From Halictus rubicundus (lineage: Eukaryota > Arthropoda > Insecta > Hymenoptera > Halictidae), in NCBI RefSeq assembly GCF_050948215.1, contig NC_135153.1:10072058-10136057 (forward strand): a stretch of DNA of 64,000 nucleotides. The letters run 5' to 3'. The translations under genes and the position numbers were made by a program. Below, piece after piece: positions 33,410 to 45,483 of this stretch. The notes beneath the pieces are model-generated. The model saw only the letters and a program-made list of their open reading frames with translations, did not search any database and had not been told where the DNA came from. Every line of letters starts with the position of its first letter. Within the stretch, counting starts at the first letter, position 1.

Positions 33410-34565
33410 TACTCTGCGTTTTAATGAGCACACTTTTGAAATTGGAGAATTTTTATAAATGGTTATAAATCAAATTTCGAACGCGTCGTTTACACAATTG
33501 GCTCTCTCTTCTCCACCACTCAATTTAAAAAACGTATTTTTACCCCTTCAGTTGATAGTATACCAAAGAATTTAACTTTATTAAAATACAGTTGATAAAA
33601 ATATTTTTCGCGTAGGTCGAAGGACTTGCACAGACGACAAAATGGGTGAAGAAGTATGTATATATATATATCGGCGATGTGGATTTTATGTAATGTGTTG
33701 TTTCGCGCGAGGTCTACGTAATGGAGGTCAACAATGCTCGAAACGTTGCGGCGGCAGGAAAGAAAGAATAATTCCCGCCACGGTAGGAAAATAAAAATGT
33801 ATCAGTCAAATTGCATTATTTAACTTCCGTGGGAATTGAATTCGCCATTTTAAGCTAATTGATTTATTAGACGAGGTAAATTTGCTTTTAATCTGTTTCT
33901 GCGGTTAGTACAAAAACAGAGAATTTTCTCGTTACCGTTCCGGAAAGGGGGCTTTCATAGCAACACAGGAAATTGCTTACCTTTGTTTTAGCAAATGCTC
34001 GCGAAGGGGACACTATTTCTAATTGAGGAAAAAGGTTTGCCTCCGCTGCCGTGGCGAAACGAGAATAAAAAAAAACCGGTATTTTATGCTGAAGGAAGAG
34101 GAGTAAAAATTTGACCTTTCGCAGTAATATTTCTCGAACCGATGCTAATAAAGTGTCTCGCTTCTGCGCGCGGTAAACATGATTTTGCCTAGTTACCAAA
34201 GGGTAAAAACGCGCTTACTTGTAAATTGTTTCGACGGGAACGTTTATTTTTGCGCGGCCACCCATTACGGAGATAATCGGTCTTGAAAATGTGCGACATG
34301 CACGTACCACGCAATATACTATACTTGTGATACAATCTGGCGATTGCTTGCGAAAAGTATGTCGAAAACGTGGAATTAATTCTCTCATTCGAGTTTCCAG
34401 AAAATCGCGTATCACAGTCTGTTGTGCTCGCTGTAAGTAGAAACGGTGCGCAATGCACAGACATGCCAGTAGATTCTACCACTCAAAGGACACAAATTAA
34501 TACTCTTACCAGTGAAATTACCTTGAATTAGCATTTAATAACTAATTCCTACACATTCGGAAATA
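33410..34565. other. AT-rich non-coding DNA
   Basis: Contains the second copy of the ~70-bp duplication (33697-33768) and a short TA run at 33654-33671. No gene is seen. Confidence 0.45.
33697..33768 (+). repeat. Dispersed ~70-bp duplication, copy 2
   Basis: Direct partner of 32861-32932, 836 bp away, with several substitutions. A second similar pair, GCACTTTCGAAATTC near 33058 and CACACTTTTGAAATTG near 33427, suggests a larger, scrambled local duplication. Confidence 0.65.
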
Positions 34566-34708
34566 CAGTGTTTTCTCGATATATGTCTACAACACGGGTC
34601 CACCCAGGGACATATATCGGCTAGAAGATATTCTTCTTTGGCCGATCGAAAGAATCGAGTGGCAGTGGTGTCCTGGGACTTTTATCGGCTAGATATCTGC
34701 GAAGACTG
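34566..34708 (-). mobile_element. F1-B-related MITE, diverged
   Basis: TA-flanked ends CAGTGTTTTCTCGATATATG and GCGAAGACTG. It contains GTCTACAACACGGGTCCACC and ATATATCGGCTAGAAGATAT. The right part GACTTTTATCGGCTAGATAT is unlike other F1 copies except the fragment at 40327-40374. Confidence 0.82.
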
Positions 34709-34984
34709 TACTCCGAGATGTGGACTGTAAAAGATTTCACTGTCAACCACTTGATCCGAATGATCCAACCGGGTCGTTAGAAAATGCAAAGGCACTTTGT
34801 TACCGCTTCAACTTCCGGTCCCCTCGGCATTTGAAAATCCGCTGGCAAAAAACCGAAACATAACCGCATGACGAGGCCTGCATTTTCCGTATACCGAGCT
34901 AAACCGCGGGATCTTCGCCGAGAAAATCCGAGAATTATTCATCGGATGATGAATGCGCGGCCGACAAAGAAATACGGGACGGTG

Positions 34985-35026
34985 GAGTGAGAGGAGGGTG
35001 AGGAGGAGGGGAGGGGGGAGGGGGGG
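34985..35026 (+). repeat. GGA/G-rich tract
   Basis: GAGGAGGGTGAGGAGGAGGG followed by GAGGGGGGAGGGGGGG. Quadruplex potential. Confidence 0.7.
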
Positions 35027-35521
35027 CAGCAACAGCAGCTACGTCTGGATGCGAGTGTCCTCTGGATTTTCCACTCGAGCTGACGACAAACGGGCCGGGT
35101 ATAGGGTAGCGAGCAAACCTTACGGCTAATTAAGAAAGCAATCGTTCCGATAATCAAATAAACATCCCTTTAGCGGGGCCCCGTTATAAACGACCACTCG
35201 ATGACACTCGAGAGGAGCTTCTGATAGACCGGGGCTCCACCGTCTATAGCATCCTTGTCGCGTTCGAGCGCAACGACGACAGGGAGAGGCGAAGAAGAGG
35301 TTCCTCCTTCTGGTTCGCTCGCGGCAGATCCAGGTAAAATATTCCCGACCGGCAGCGACGAGCCCGAATCACCGGTTAAAGACAGGTAGCTGTGAAAGAG
35401 GTCGGGAGCGTGGGAGAGTGGGTGGGCACGTGAAAGTTCGCCGTCGACGGTTACACGGTGCCTTCAATTATTTTATCAGTTATGTGTTTCAGTGTGTATC
35501 GCGGGTACGTATAGAGAAAAG

Positions 35522-35523
<2 letters not shown>

Positions 35524-35593
<70 letters not shown>
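35524..35593 (+). repeat. GA microsatellite, ~70 bp
   Basis: The longest uninterrupted simple repeat in the window, about 35 GA units. Confidence 0.95.
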
Positions 35594-35602
<9 letters not shown>

Positions 35603-35956
35603 AGGAGAGGCGGCAACGTCAATGGCAGGGAAGAACACGATGGCAAAAGGGGCGCGGAGGGGAAGGGATTGGGGTAGAGAAACGAGAAAGGGAGAGAAAG
35701 AGGATGAGGATGAGGACGAGGACGATGCGGTGGTGAGTGCGGCGGGCTGAAGCAAGACACTCTTCCCTCTGAAAGGTGGAAGGCATTTCAGCCCGAGAGC
35801 ACGTTGGCTCAGCTGTGTTTTCTGTTCGGGGGTGGTTGCGGCGTAGCGGGCAAGCCTGTGTGCCGTGGGATGGGGCGTAAAGGGAGCAGAGTGTAGGTGG
35901 TTGGGTAGCGTAGTAGGGGCTGTAGGGTAGGTGGGATGGGTGGTTGGGTTAGGTGG

Positions 35957-35968
35957 ATGGCTGGCTGG

Positions 35969-36000
<32 letters not shown>

Positions 36001-36002
36001 CA
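35957..36002 (+). repeat. GGCT/GGCA tetranucleotide repeat
   Basis: About 11 GGCA-type units, with GGCT units at the left edge. Confidence 0.92.
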
Positions 36003-37718
36003 CGCAAGGGTACGTCGAGCTACTGCGAGGGGGTGGTTGGTAGATGGGTGGCTAGAGAGAGGCTAGGTGTGTCGAGGGGCTGCGGGAAGAGTAGGAGGGT
36101 GGTGGGCTGCTTTGAACTAAGCCGGGCTAGAGGTGGAGTACGCTCGGTGGTTGGCGAAGGGCAAAAGGGGGCAGAGGAGGGTGAATGGTTGGTTGGTATG
36201 GGGGCAGAAGGGCGGCTACGAGGGGAGAGGGTGGTTGAACACCGGCCTCTGTCGGTGGTGTGGGGTGGCAAAGGTAGGTTGGATACGGGGTGGTAGTCCT
36301 GGACACCGCAGCCCACCTAACTACAACGTGGCTAGTATCCACTGTTCTAAATAATTCCGCGGTACGATTGCTGCGGGCTTCGGTGCTCCACCTGCTGGCG
36401 AATTCAAAATCCACATCGTCCTACGCTGCGCTGCACCCGGAAAGACGAGCCAATCCCAACGGGGACTTTACGCCGGAGAAAAAGTCCGGTGGTGCTGTCG
36501 CATCACCGATAGACTTACCGGCCGAACGGTTTTTAACTACGGTTAGAACCTCGTTCATCAAAACATATTCGGGTACAAGGCCGTTCGGATAACCGACGAG
36601 TTAGGTCAACAGAGACTCGCTCTAATCGCTCTCACCTACGGCTCTTATTTGTTCCGATAACAAAAGTCGACGTTCGGAAGTTTGTTGTTCTGCTACGTTC
36701 TGCTCATTCGACTGTCCGCAACAGTCCGTGTTTCCTCCTTATCTGGCATCGGCGCATGAAGGTCACTCATTTTCTATGTAGAATACGCGTTCGTAGCACT
36801 AATAGTACGAAGGGCTGAAGTTAGGCATTAATGGGTTGTCTGTCCACTGACAATAAGGATGAAGGAGACATGACTGAACGGACGTAGGTAAAGAATGGCC
36901 CCTGAGTGTATGCAACTTTTTGTCTTTGGTGTCGACGAAGCACTGCGATTTATTTTACGGTTACCTCGGTGCTGCAGTGCAAGGGGTTAAACGATTCTCC
37001 GACAATTAACAGCTGTCGAAGCTGTCTCGCGCTCGGACCGTCTAATTACGCGTTAGGTGATTCGGTATTTTGGCTCTAGCTTGCTGGCAGGAGGAGCTGT
37101 CGTCGAGCCAACCAAATAAAATATACGAGTAAGAGTGAAAGGATTCTCGAAGTGTGCACAAAGGGTTTTGTTTTCTGAAGGAATGCGGGCTATCGAAAGA
37201 AAGGGAAATTTAAGAATTCACAGACTTCCTCGCTGAAACGAGTCAAAAGCGCTCGGTTTACATAGGTCCCGCAAAACAGTTCCTCCTCGGCAAAATGTTC
37301 TCCATCAGCGGCGCAAGAGCACGCTTGCTTAAGTTGAAATGTGGAGAACACTTTTTATAGGTTAGGAAAAGTAAACGATGGAACCCGCGCATAATAAACA
37401 ATGCCCGTTCACCTTTCTTTGTTTGCGTGGAGTTCGCCGCAGGAAATTTTCACCTTTTAATAGATTACTGGATTATGTACCAGATGTATCTTTATACCGG
37501 AGCCAATAATTATCATTAGTAGTTGAAATTGTATTGTAATTGTATTGTTACTTGTATCATTCCGAAATTTGAATTTGTACGCGAATTATTTATTAAGTCT
37601 CTTACGCACCTCAAAAACTGTTAAATTAGAGAGGAAACTGTGGATACGGAAAAGTGAATGTGACAATACAAGTTTTGATTATACCAGAATGGATTAATGA
37701 AGAAATATATTTTTAATA

Positions 37719-37871
37719 CAGCGAATTCTCGATATATATCACGGGTCTTGCCAGCGTCTTGTATCGTCCAGGAGATATATCCGAGCCGTGTTATGTTTAC
37801 ACCGCGGTAGTGTGGATAATTCCGCGACGTTTATCGTCCAGGCCTTGGCGACATATACAGAGAAATCACTG
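37719..37871 (-). mobile_element. F1-A MITE, internally deleted
   Basis: It starts CAGCGAATTCTCGATATATA after TA and ends AGAGAAATCACTG. It carries CACGGGTCTTGCCAGCGTCT, GAGATATATCCGAGCCGTGT and TATGTTTACACCGCGGTAGT. The segment from CTCCTCGGCG to the ACCCCGCGG core is deleted. Confidence 0.94.
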
Positions 37872-39296
37872 TGCACAGCTTATCACTTTGGTACGAAGTT
37901 GTATTTTTTTATTATAGCGATCTTTAAAGTTGTGCAAAGTACAAATTAATTTATTTGGATTAAATTAAACTAAATTGAATTTGACATTGTCATTTCTACA
38001 AGGCAACGCATGCTAGTGGACGCACGGTTTAGTGTCGAACAGGCCAGGGCAAAGCGAAAATTGATTTGGAATTGTAACGCGAAGCAGATACTCCATATCG
38101 CGTTACAAAACTAACGCGGCGTCGGGGCGGGTCGACCTTGAAATCGCGCCTAACTCGAGGCTATCTGGCACAGTTAGTAAATTCATTAACCCAGGGGGGC
38201 CGGCATTTGTATTCGGCAACACGGTAATCAGCTAATTGGCACCAAAGGGACGGGTTGATACATAGCGTTCCACGGTGGGTCGAAGCATACTTCGCGTTTC
38301 GATCGGATCACGGGACTCTCCTATTTTCCCCGTATGGCCAGGATAACGAGCCAACCGATAAATTCTCCGAAGTTTCTCTGGCCTCCCTCTCGCGTTACCA
38401 CCCCCAACCCTCACCACCCCCACCCCCTCGAATAGATATACCGGTGTTCCATGCTACGTACCAGAACGATTCCGGGAACGCGATGCGTTTCTCTTTTTCG
38501 TCGTCGAAGTTGGCACGCGCGGAATCGCTTCCAGCGCGTTAACTCCGGGGACAGCGGCGAATTAAACCGGCGTCCGCGTCGCGACGGAGCCCGGAAAAAT
38601 GGGTCAGCATGTCTCGGTTATTTTCAAGGCCGTCGGAAATCGATGCGCGATCCAGTTTTTAGGGTGGTCTCTCGCTCCCGTGATTCTTCGGTTCCACCAC
38701 CCCCCCCTATTCCGGTTTCCACGCTCATCTTTCACGCGCCAACCCCCCCTAACCCTATCCGCGACGATTACGCGACTTATGAACAATAAGCCGGCTCGGT
38801 CGAGGCTTTCTGCAGATTGAATATGTCGCGAGGAAAGTAATATACGGTCGCCGCGTGTTTTTCTTTCTTTTCGAACGCGAGCACCGAGGGTGGCGCGGCG
38901 CTTTTACAACTCCCTCTTCCACCCTCTCTCTTTTTGTCTATCTAGTGCTAGCGGTTCGTCTCCCCCCCCCCCTCTCTCGCTCTCTCTCTCTCTCCCTCGG
39001 TCTTTCGCGTGTATATGTGCGTGCGATATTGTGTTTTATGAGTCGGGGAGGAATGCTAAGTTCGTTTCCTCGCGGCGGGTAACAGGTGTGCGGGGGTGTT
39101 AACGAGTGCGATTTAGTGAATGGAATGATTCGGGTGAAATGAGAGTCGATGAAAACTACTGTCGAATTGAAATTAATTGGTGGCTCGAGGGCGCCGGTGA
39201 CTGGTTCTGAAATGGAGAATGGCTCTTTGCTGATTCGAGTGAGAACTATTTGGGGGTTGCTGCGCTGTGACGCCTGGGGGTGCGGTGATCGGTTGC
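37872..39296. other. CpG-rich non-coding DNA with C/CT tract
   Basis: No gene is credited. Frames of 60-112 codons lie on both strands over the same GC-rich stretch. A C12/CT tract lies at 38961-38998. Confidence 0.45.
38961..38998 (+). repeat. Poly-C then CT tract
   Basis: TCCCCCCCCCCC followed by CTCTCTCGCTCTCTCTCTCT. Confidence 0.75.
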
Positions 39297-39330
39297 TAGA
39301 CTGCGGATTCTTAGATAAATTCTCGCTCTT
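39297..39330 (+). mobile_element. F2 solo end
   Basis: TAGACTGCGGATTCTTAGAT matches the F2 left end. No matching right end is found within 700 bp downstream before the complete copy at 40082. Confidence 0.5.
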
Positions 39331-39881
39331 CGGTTACTTGAAACAGAGTCGCGAAAAATGGTGCAGAGGCCCTTCTAGACACAATTTTATTGAAATTTCT
39401 TCCCTTTAAAACCGTTGAGAATTCGATATATTATAATAATACAACAAATTCACGAACATTTTACAACGTAACAATTTTCTTCTTACTCTCTGAAGTGATG
39501 TTTTGTCTACCTTTGTGAATTATTCCACAAAACATAATCTATCGTATTAGCATATTCTCTCCTCTAGCATAACGGACGGCTAACGTTCGAGAAAGCATTT
39601 TTGCATCGTAGCCTACTTTGTACCCAATATTTCCATCGGAACGTGAAATGTAATGTAACGTGAATATAAATAAACAAAATGTTATCCTCGTTGCATAAAA
39701 ATAGTTGGAATTACGGGGAAACCACGAACAGAATGTTCTGTTAATATATAGAAGTAGGGTACATATTCTTTTGAATGTAGATAATTTATGCAATGGCAAA
39801 TTCGTGTTTTAAATGCCACATTTTCTGAACCAGCGGACACATGAGTCAATTATTTACTCGTTCAATTCACGATACTAGATA

Positions 39882-40053
39882 CACTGTTTTCTCGATTTAT
39901 TTCCACAACGCGGATCTACCCAGGGACATATATCGGATAGGAGATACTATTCTTTAATACACTGCCGAACGTAGAAAAGGCGACCGAGGCAGTGGGGATA
40001 ATTTCGCGACATTTATCATCCGGGCCTCGGCGACATATATCCAGAACTCAAAG
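39882..40053 (-). mobile_element. F1-B MITE, diverged
   Basis: TA-flanked. Starts CACTGTTTTCTCGATTTATT and ends CCAGAACTCAAAG. It contains AGGAGATACTATTCTTTAAT and TGCCGAACGT (the F1-B block in reverse) and then GTGGGGATAATTTCGCGACA. Confidence 0.85.
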
Positions 40054-40081
40054 TACATATATTTATGTACTTTATTATTAC

Positions 40082-40268
40082 TAGACTGCGGATCTTCATG
40101 CAAAATAAAAATTTCCTTCATCGATTGTAAGAAACAGGAACTAGATAAAAATATCTTCCACTCTTTAAGAATTGTACAGAATTAAAAATAATGTAACGAT
40201 ATCCTCAAATTTTTTATTTAAATTTTACCTACCCATTCTCCCCATAAATGCATAAAATCCGCAGTCTA
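40082..40268. mobile_element. F2 MITE, full length
   Basis: Left TAGACTGCGGATCTTCATGC, right GCATAAAATCCGCAGTCTA, a ~19-bp inverted repeat with one indel, TA edges, 187 bp. Subterminal TTCATCGATTGTAAGAAACA matches the reverse complement of 9966-10005. Confidence 0.93.
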
Positions 40269-40326
40269 ATTAATACAATCTCTGGACATGACAAACCTGA
40301 TTTTTACAAATACATACTCTGGACTT

Positions 40327-40374
40327 AGGACTTTTATCGGCTAGATATTTGCGACATATATCGAGGGAAGACTG
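40327..40374 (-). mobile_element. F1-B-related fragment
   Basis: GGACTTTTATCGGCTAGATA, then TTTGCGACATATATCGAGGG and AAGACTG followed by TA. This is the right part of the type at 34566-34708. Confidence 0.7.
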
Positions 40375-41816
40375 TATATGGATTTCTTCAGATTGAACTA
40401 CATTTGCGTATGAGGCACGTATTGTAGAATGTGATCGGTCAATGGAACAAATATCCTCGGAACTATATCGAGTTTGGTGTCCTTGCATTCAGAAAAATGT
40501 GACAAACACAATAACACATTTTTTTGACATGAATCATAGAATAATTCTCGAACTAGCAGATTTATCGACCAATTGCTCCTCTGAAAATCGTTCTCTGTTC
40601 CGCCTCGCCGAAAGCAATCGCTAATCTCGGCAGCCTCGAAAGATCGGTACCTCGGAAATACGGTTTCCCCGGTCTCGTGTCCCTAATAAACGGACGGTAA
40701 AGGACTATTATGCGTGTAGCGGGCGCTCCAACAGAGACACTCGTGGACACAAAGAACAGAACAAACGATTCCAACAACTTTACGCGTCCATGTAGATACA
40801 TGCAAGGTCCGGGTATGTGGAGCAGTGCGAAGTAACTGCAACGCTTGGAATGGTTGAGTAACGTATGTACGCACCCGTATACACGGTTGGCTGAAAGGAG
40901 ACAGAGGGACAAAGCGACATAGAGAGACGGAGATAGAGGTAGAGACAGAGAGAAAGAGAGGGGGAGAAAAGAGGGGGAGAAACGCAGGTTATATATGGTT
41001 GCAGACAGCCTTGGTCCAGAGGATATTTCGCAGAGGGGCTGGTCCAGGTCGAATCCTGAGGGTTGCTCGTTCTCAACCCCTCCGAATCCTCTGAGTCTGC
41101 CCGTACGTGGGGTCGAAGGCAAAAGCTTCTCCTTTACTTGAGCTTCGCAGGAACAAGCCTGCAACTCGAACGAGAGATCCTCCCTGTTCCTAGTTATCCT
41201 GGCTCCGTGTCTTCGGTGAAAGGTAGAAGCTCGCTCTGTACGTGTTCAACGACCGAATGTGTCGTTTCCCTTTGAAGGCTTCGATGTTTGCGTTCGCTAC
41301 TCGAGCCAAAGATGAGAGCAACGTTTGCGCAAATTACCGACCGTGAATGGTGCAAAATTATAATGAAATTTCCAGTGTAAAGATGGCGGACCGAGCGAGG
41401 AGAGCAAATGGAGCAGCGAGGCACGGCTACGGTGGACCTGATCGAGAGGAATTCACTGTTTTCGGTTACCCCGGGAGTTGATCACCTCTGACATTGATAC
41501 CGAGGAAATCGTAGATTGTAGCCATTGTTTTTCTTTTTTTATCAATTTGTGAACCGCAAAAATTGGAGTGGACACGTTTTCTGTCTTGTGAGATTCGAGA
41601 CGTTTGATCGAAGACACCGATTGCGAAAAGTTGGTTAACCATCGGAGTCCTAGGCCTATGCCGGAGTCATTTCTGACCCCGACATGTCGAATTTTGAAAT
41701 TAAAAATCACGGATAAAATTCAGACATTTATCCACTATTCAATAACATATTTTCCATTCTGTTACTTTTTTTGAGGAATCTCATACTGTTATGGAACAAA
41801 CCTACGAATAAACATC
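40375..41816. other. Non-coding DNA
   Basis: Holds a purine-rich stretch at 40910-40985. The 200-codon minus frame (40562-41164) gets its length from that stretch and has no domain. GGAGTCATTTCTGACCCC near 41663 resembles the shared word at 26570. Confidence 0.45.
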
Positions 41817-41853
41817 TTAACCCCTTGCCCTACAATACCGAGTCATACTCGGG
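41817..41853 (+). mobile_element. Lone TTAA-type transposon end
   Basis: TTAACCCCTTGCCCTACAAT followed by the palindrome CGAGTCATACTCG. The TTAA edge and the CGAGTNNNACTCG palindrome recall PB-2, but no partner end is found. Confidence 0.5.
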
Positions 41854-41891
41854 ATAAAGATTCCGAACAGAGTCTAATAAATAGACATTAA

Positions 41892-42051
41892 TAGACTGCG
41901 GATCTTTATGCAAAATAAAAATTTTATACGTGAATTGCAACAGATTGGAGTGAAATAGAAATTTATTTTCTTCCTTAATATGTTTAATGTTTTTACTGTT
42001 TTCAAATACGGCTACCCATTTTTGTCACGAATGCGTAAAATCCGCAGTCTA
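41892..42051. mobile_element. F2 MITE, short version
   Basis: Left TAGACTGCGGATCTTTATGC, right GCGTAAAATCCGCAGTCTA, TA edges, 160 bp. The best-preserved F2 left terminus. Confidence 0.93.
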
Positions 42052-42097
42052 GTCATTAATTTCCTTTAAACCGAAAGAAAATTCTATTATGGCATTG

Positions 42098-42351
42098 TTA
42101 ACCCTTAGCACTCGAACGGCGACTGTAAGGCGCCACTAAAGATTGCTGTATCATTATTCAAAATATTTTGTACATTATTCAATTTGTTAGTATTTAACAA
42201 ATTACTAAACACTTTAGTATTGTACGAGTAAATTGCACGATTTTCGTATGTATAACGTGAAGAAAAAATCTATAGAAGGGAAATATTCTAGAAATGTTCG
42301 AAAGAAATGTTTCATTTTGGAGTTAAAATTTCTTCGAGTGCAAAGGGTTAA
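42098..42351 (+). mobile_element. TTAA-bounded piggyBac-like MITE (family PB-3)
   Basis: TTAACCCTTAGCACTCGAAC at the left and CGAGTGCAAAGGGTTAA at the right form a ~17-bp inverted repeat with TTAA edges. The left subterminal GGCGACTGTAAGGCGCCACT includes GGCGCC. Its interior aligns with 47503-47751 (GCCACTAAA, ATTACTAAA, ATATTCTA blocks). It has no intact transposase frame. Confidence 0.93.
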
Positions 42352-42819
42352 TGTACAGCTATCGAAGAACATACAGGCACACAATAGATATAAATTTTCT
42401 CCTCCTTTCTTTAAGAAATTACAAATTACAAAAAAGTTTTAATCACTGAAACCGTAAAGTAAATCGTAGTGCGAGAGGTTCATTGTTTCTTTGAATCTTA
42501 AGTTATGATAAAAACGCCGTGAACTTTCGTTCCAGCCCAATACCTCGCGGCGAATCGATCCGAAATCTAGGATTCCAGTTACACCGGGAATTCCGCGGGC
42601 ATTGTTCACGGGGTCCGCGGTTATTTCTTTGCTAATTGGCCGGTTGTGTATGCGCCGCTGACCCGTCCCGCTGCATCGCTCAAATTAGCTGAAATGAAGT
42701 TAGAAGCTAGCATGTAACCGCACCTATGTCGCGTGTTTGTTCGCGAGAGGGGCAGAGGGCTTCAAAGCGGCGTTTACGGCTGGTCAGGGTAACCCAGACC
42801 GGTGAACAAAAAAGGCAAA

Positions 42820-42866
42820 AAAAGAAGAAGAAGAAGAAGAAGAAGAAGTAGAATAAGAAGAAGAAA
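42820..42866 (+). repeat. AAG microsatellite
   Basis: About 10 AAG units, then degenerate AGAATAAGAAGAAGAAAACG. Confidence 0.9.
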
Positions 42867-43599
42867 ACGAAGGAAAAGAATTAATGCCCCCGTTCGCCGC
42901 GCTCCGTCGCGTTTAACGAAAGGACAATTTACGCGAAACGGAGGGAACGTCTGCGCGCAGTTCCCTCCTTATTAATCTCTTGATTGGTCGTCGTTTTATA
43001 CACGCGGAATACGCTGGAGACCGAGGCACGACTACCGCGAGGTAGAACTTGAACACTGCCGTCCCGTCACACCCACGAATGGCGTGCGGCGTACACATTA
43101 TCCGCATCGTGTGCGAACGCGCGTAGGTACGGACCCACACATCTGTCCCCTACACACTACTCGTGATTATAGCTCTACAGGGTGTTTCAATGGGAAATGT
43201 TGCTCGCCGAGTCGAACGTTGCGATTCCAGCGATCAACCGCTCGAAATTGTTCCCACTTTTAGCAATTCCGCGGGGTGCTATGGTTCGCGCGCTGCCACG
43301 TCCCTGAGACTTCAAAATTGACCTGTTACGTTTCGTGACAGGTAGCATTTCTTCGTAATTCTTTATTGGACGCACATTGATCGCCGCGAAATATTTGTTA
43401 TTTGATTGAAAAACACCACCGACATTCTTTCGCTACCCTTTCAATTTTCTCCCCCCAGCTTTCACGGTTGTTTTCAAATAAAAATTTGTATTTTGGGGTC
43501 CCTTGGACTGTGGGATACGAATATAAACTGCGTTCATAGAAAATAATTCGGAATAAAGAGAAACATATTTTTTGTATCCCAAGGTCAACCGAAGGTCAT

Positions 43600-43695
43600 A
43601 TTTCAGCAACTGTAGAACCGTATCCAAAAATATATGCGGTGTGTATACAAAAACTCAAGGTCACTTTGACCACACATTCTCAAAAATATAAGGTA
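43600..43695 (-). repeat. Diverged dispersed repeat, partner near 1121-1210
   Basis: The reverse complement carries TTATATTTTTGAGAATGTGT, AAAGTGACCTTGAGTT, ACACCGCATATATTTTT and TTCTACAGTTGC, in the same order as 1121-1210. It includes TCAAGGTCA at 43655-43663. Confidence 0.5.
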
Positions 43696-45483
43696 CTAGA
43701 AAATAAAAGCACATTCGCCTTCAAAATTTTGTTTTGAATGATTAGTAAATAAAGCTGTGAATGATCCGAGTCCGAGGGTTAAGCAGAGAGAAATTTGTGC
43801 ATATATTTTTAAGAATAAATAAAGCAACAAAGTCGTGTAAGAATAAATAGGAGGTGACAGAAAGAAGGTCGAATTCTTCCGCAAAACTGATGGAATGGCC
43901 AGTGATAGTATGGTAATATTCGCTGTCGGACGTCCTCGTTCGTACGAAATATTCTCGGAGCTTTCGGTGCGTTGCAACATTATTTTTGGCAGCACCCAGG
44001 TAATAATGTATTACGGTGTATCATGGCGATGTTAAAATATGATACGTTCCGCCGTGATATATTAAATTCGCTGCGGAGTCCAACGGCGTCCATATTTTCA
44101 TCCGGCTGGCGACCTCATGAACTTTCTTACGCGCATTCAACACTGTAGCGGACGCCGGGCTCTGCGCATACTGCCTGACACAACCGTTATCAAACGAGCC
44201 AGGGAATATTCTAAGTCTTGACAATTTTATCGAAAGGCCAATTAACCGATTTGCCTTCAAACGTTATCACCCAAACGGAAACTCCAAATGCAAAAACAAA
44301 AAAATAGAACTTTCAATTTCCAAATTATTCTGTGCTTTATTTGTTAGAAATTTTTCAAAATACTGTATATCTAATTTTATAACTTTTTACCAGTGTTACA
44401 TCGGGAGTTCCAAATATTGGTCGTAGATATTTTTGATAAATTTAGTAAACATTTCAAGATCCAAAACAAAAATTGATTTATTACACTTTGGGTTCTATCA
44501 TATTTTTTATAAATGAAAATCTCAACAAGGGATATCAAAATTTTCGCCAAATTGATTGTGAATTGAATTTACTATATTACACAGTACCTCTAAGTTCATT
44601 ATATTAATCAAAGTGATACCATTTTCACTCGTCGAATGTAGAATGTAAATATATTATAAGTATATTAAAAGCGCAAGTAATTTTTTCTTTATCTATATTT
44701 TAACCGACTTTGAAAAGGAGGATGAACAGAATCATCATGGATTTGTTTTTATTGAGATTATTTTGGAAGTTCTCATGAATCAGAAAATATAAGAAAAATA
44801 ATATCAAACTTTTAAATAATTGTTTCATTGTTCGTTTTCCATGACTGTCATCTTTCCCGCGAATTCAGCCAAGCCAGGCTATATTTGCGGACCAGTTGAA
44901 CAATTACAAATTGTCAAATCGTCAAGAAAGGTAGGTCTTACAAGTTTTAAAGCTGCGAGCTGGAAAATCGTGCGAAGTTTACAAAGGGGAACACGAATAC
45001 CGCCGGAGTCATCTTAGTTTATCAAGCCGGTCTATCAGCTGAAAATAAAATCGTTCACAAAGACAGGGAGTGTTACTCAAAAAATGTATCCGGGTTTATG
45101 TACACCGTTGTAGCGGAGCCATTGTGTACAGCGCGTAATGTTGCAAGCGGCGAAGTTGCAATGGTTTTATTTACATTGCGAGCTTGGAGGTACGAGTGGC
45201 GCACCGTGTTAATTATGAGGACAACGGGAGAAGCTCGAAAGATCTGTGTTTTGATTATTACAAATTTGAGACGCTTCAACAAAATATTCCTTAAAACGTA
45301 GTGTTAAATTCGTTCGGAACGTGAAATAGAAGTACTTCGGACTGTACTAATTTTATTGTCAAATAGTTCTGGTCTATTTAAAACGGCAGAACTTATTTGC
45401 AATGCGAAAAGTATTTTAAACTGCACAGTTTTAGGTAGAAATAGTTCGGTTCTATTCGAAACTATGTGCCAGTGATGTCGTTA

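Larger units (their letters stand above)
34709..37718. other. GC-rich block with long GA and GGCA tracts
   Basis: 34800-36600 is CpG- and G-rich with tracts at 34985-35026 (G-rich), 35524-35593 (GA) and 35957-36002 (GGCA). Overlapping frames of up to 172 codons translate these. From 36600 to 37700 composition is balanced and nothing is recognised. Confidence 0.45.
42352..45483. other. Non-coding DNA with AAG tract
   Basis: A GC-rich part at 42520-43150 contains the AAG tract. 43600-43695 matches the old repeat near 1121. TACAGGGTGTTTCAATGGGA near 43178 is another TACAGGGTG-type end. 44270-44830 is AT-rich. No gene is seen. Confidence 0.45.

Noticed and set aside
35930..35960. GGTTAGG-like word as telomeric TTAGG repeat
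   Set aside because: It occurs once and is not in tandem. The neighbouring repeat is GGCA.
40562..41164. 200-codon minus-strand frame
   Set aside because: The middle is the translation of a purine-rich tract (Ser/Leu runs). No domain is present.
42098..42351. LTR or retrotransposon fragment
   Set aside because: The ends are inverted and bounded by TTAA, with no direct long repeats, primer-binding site or polypurine tract.
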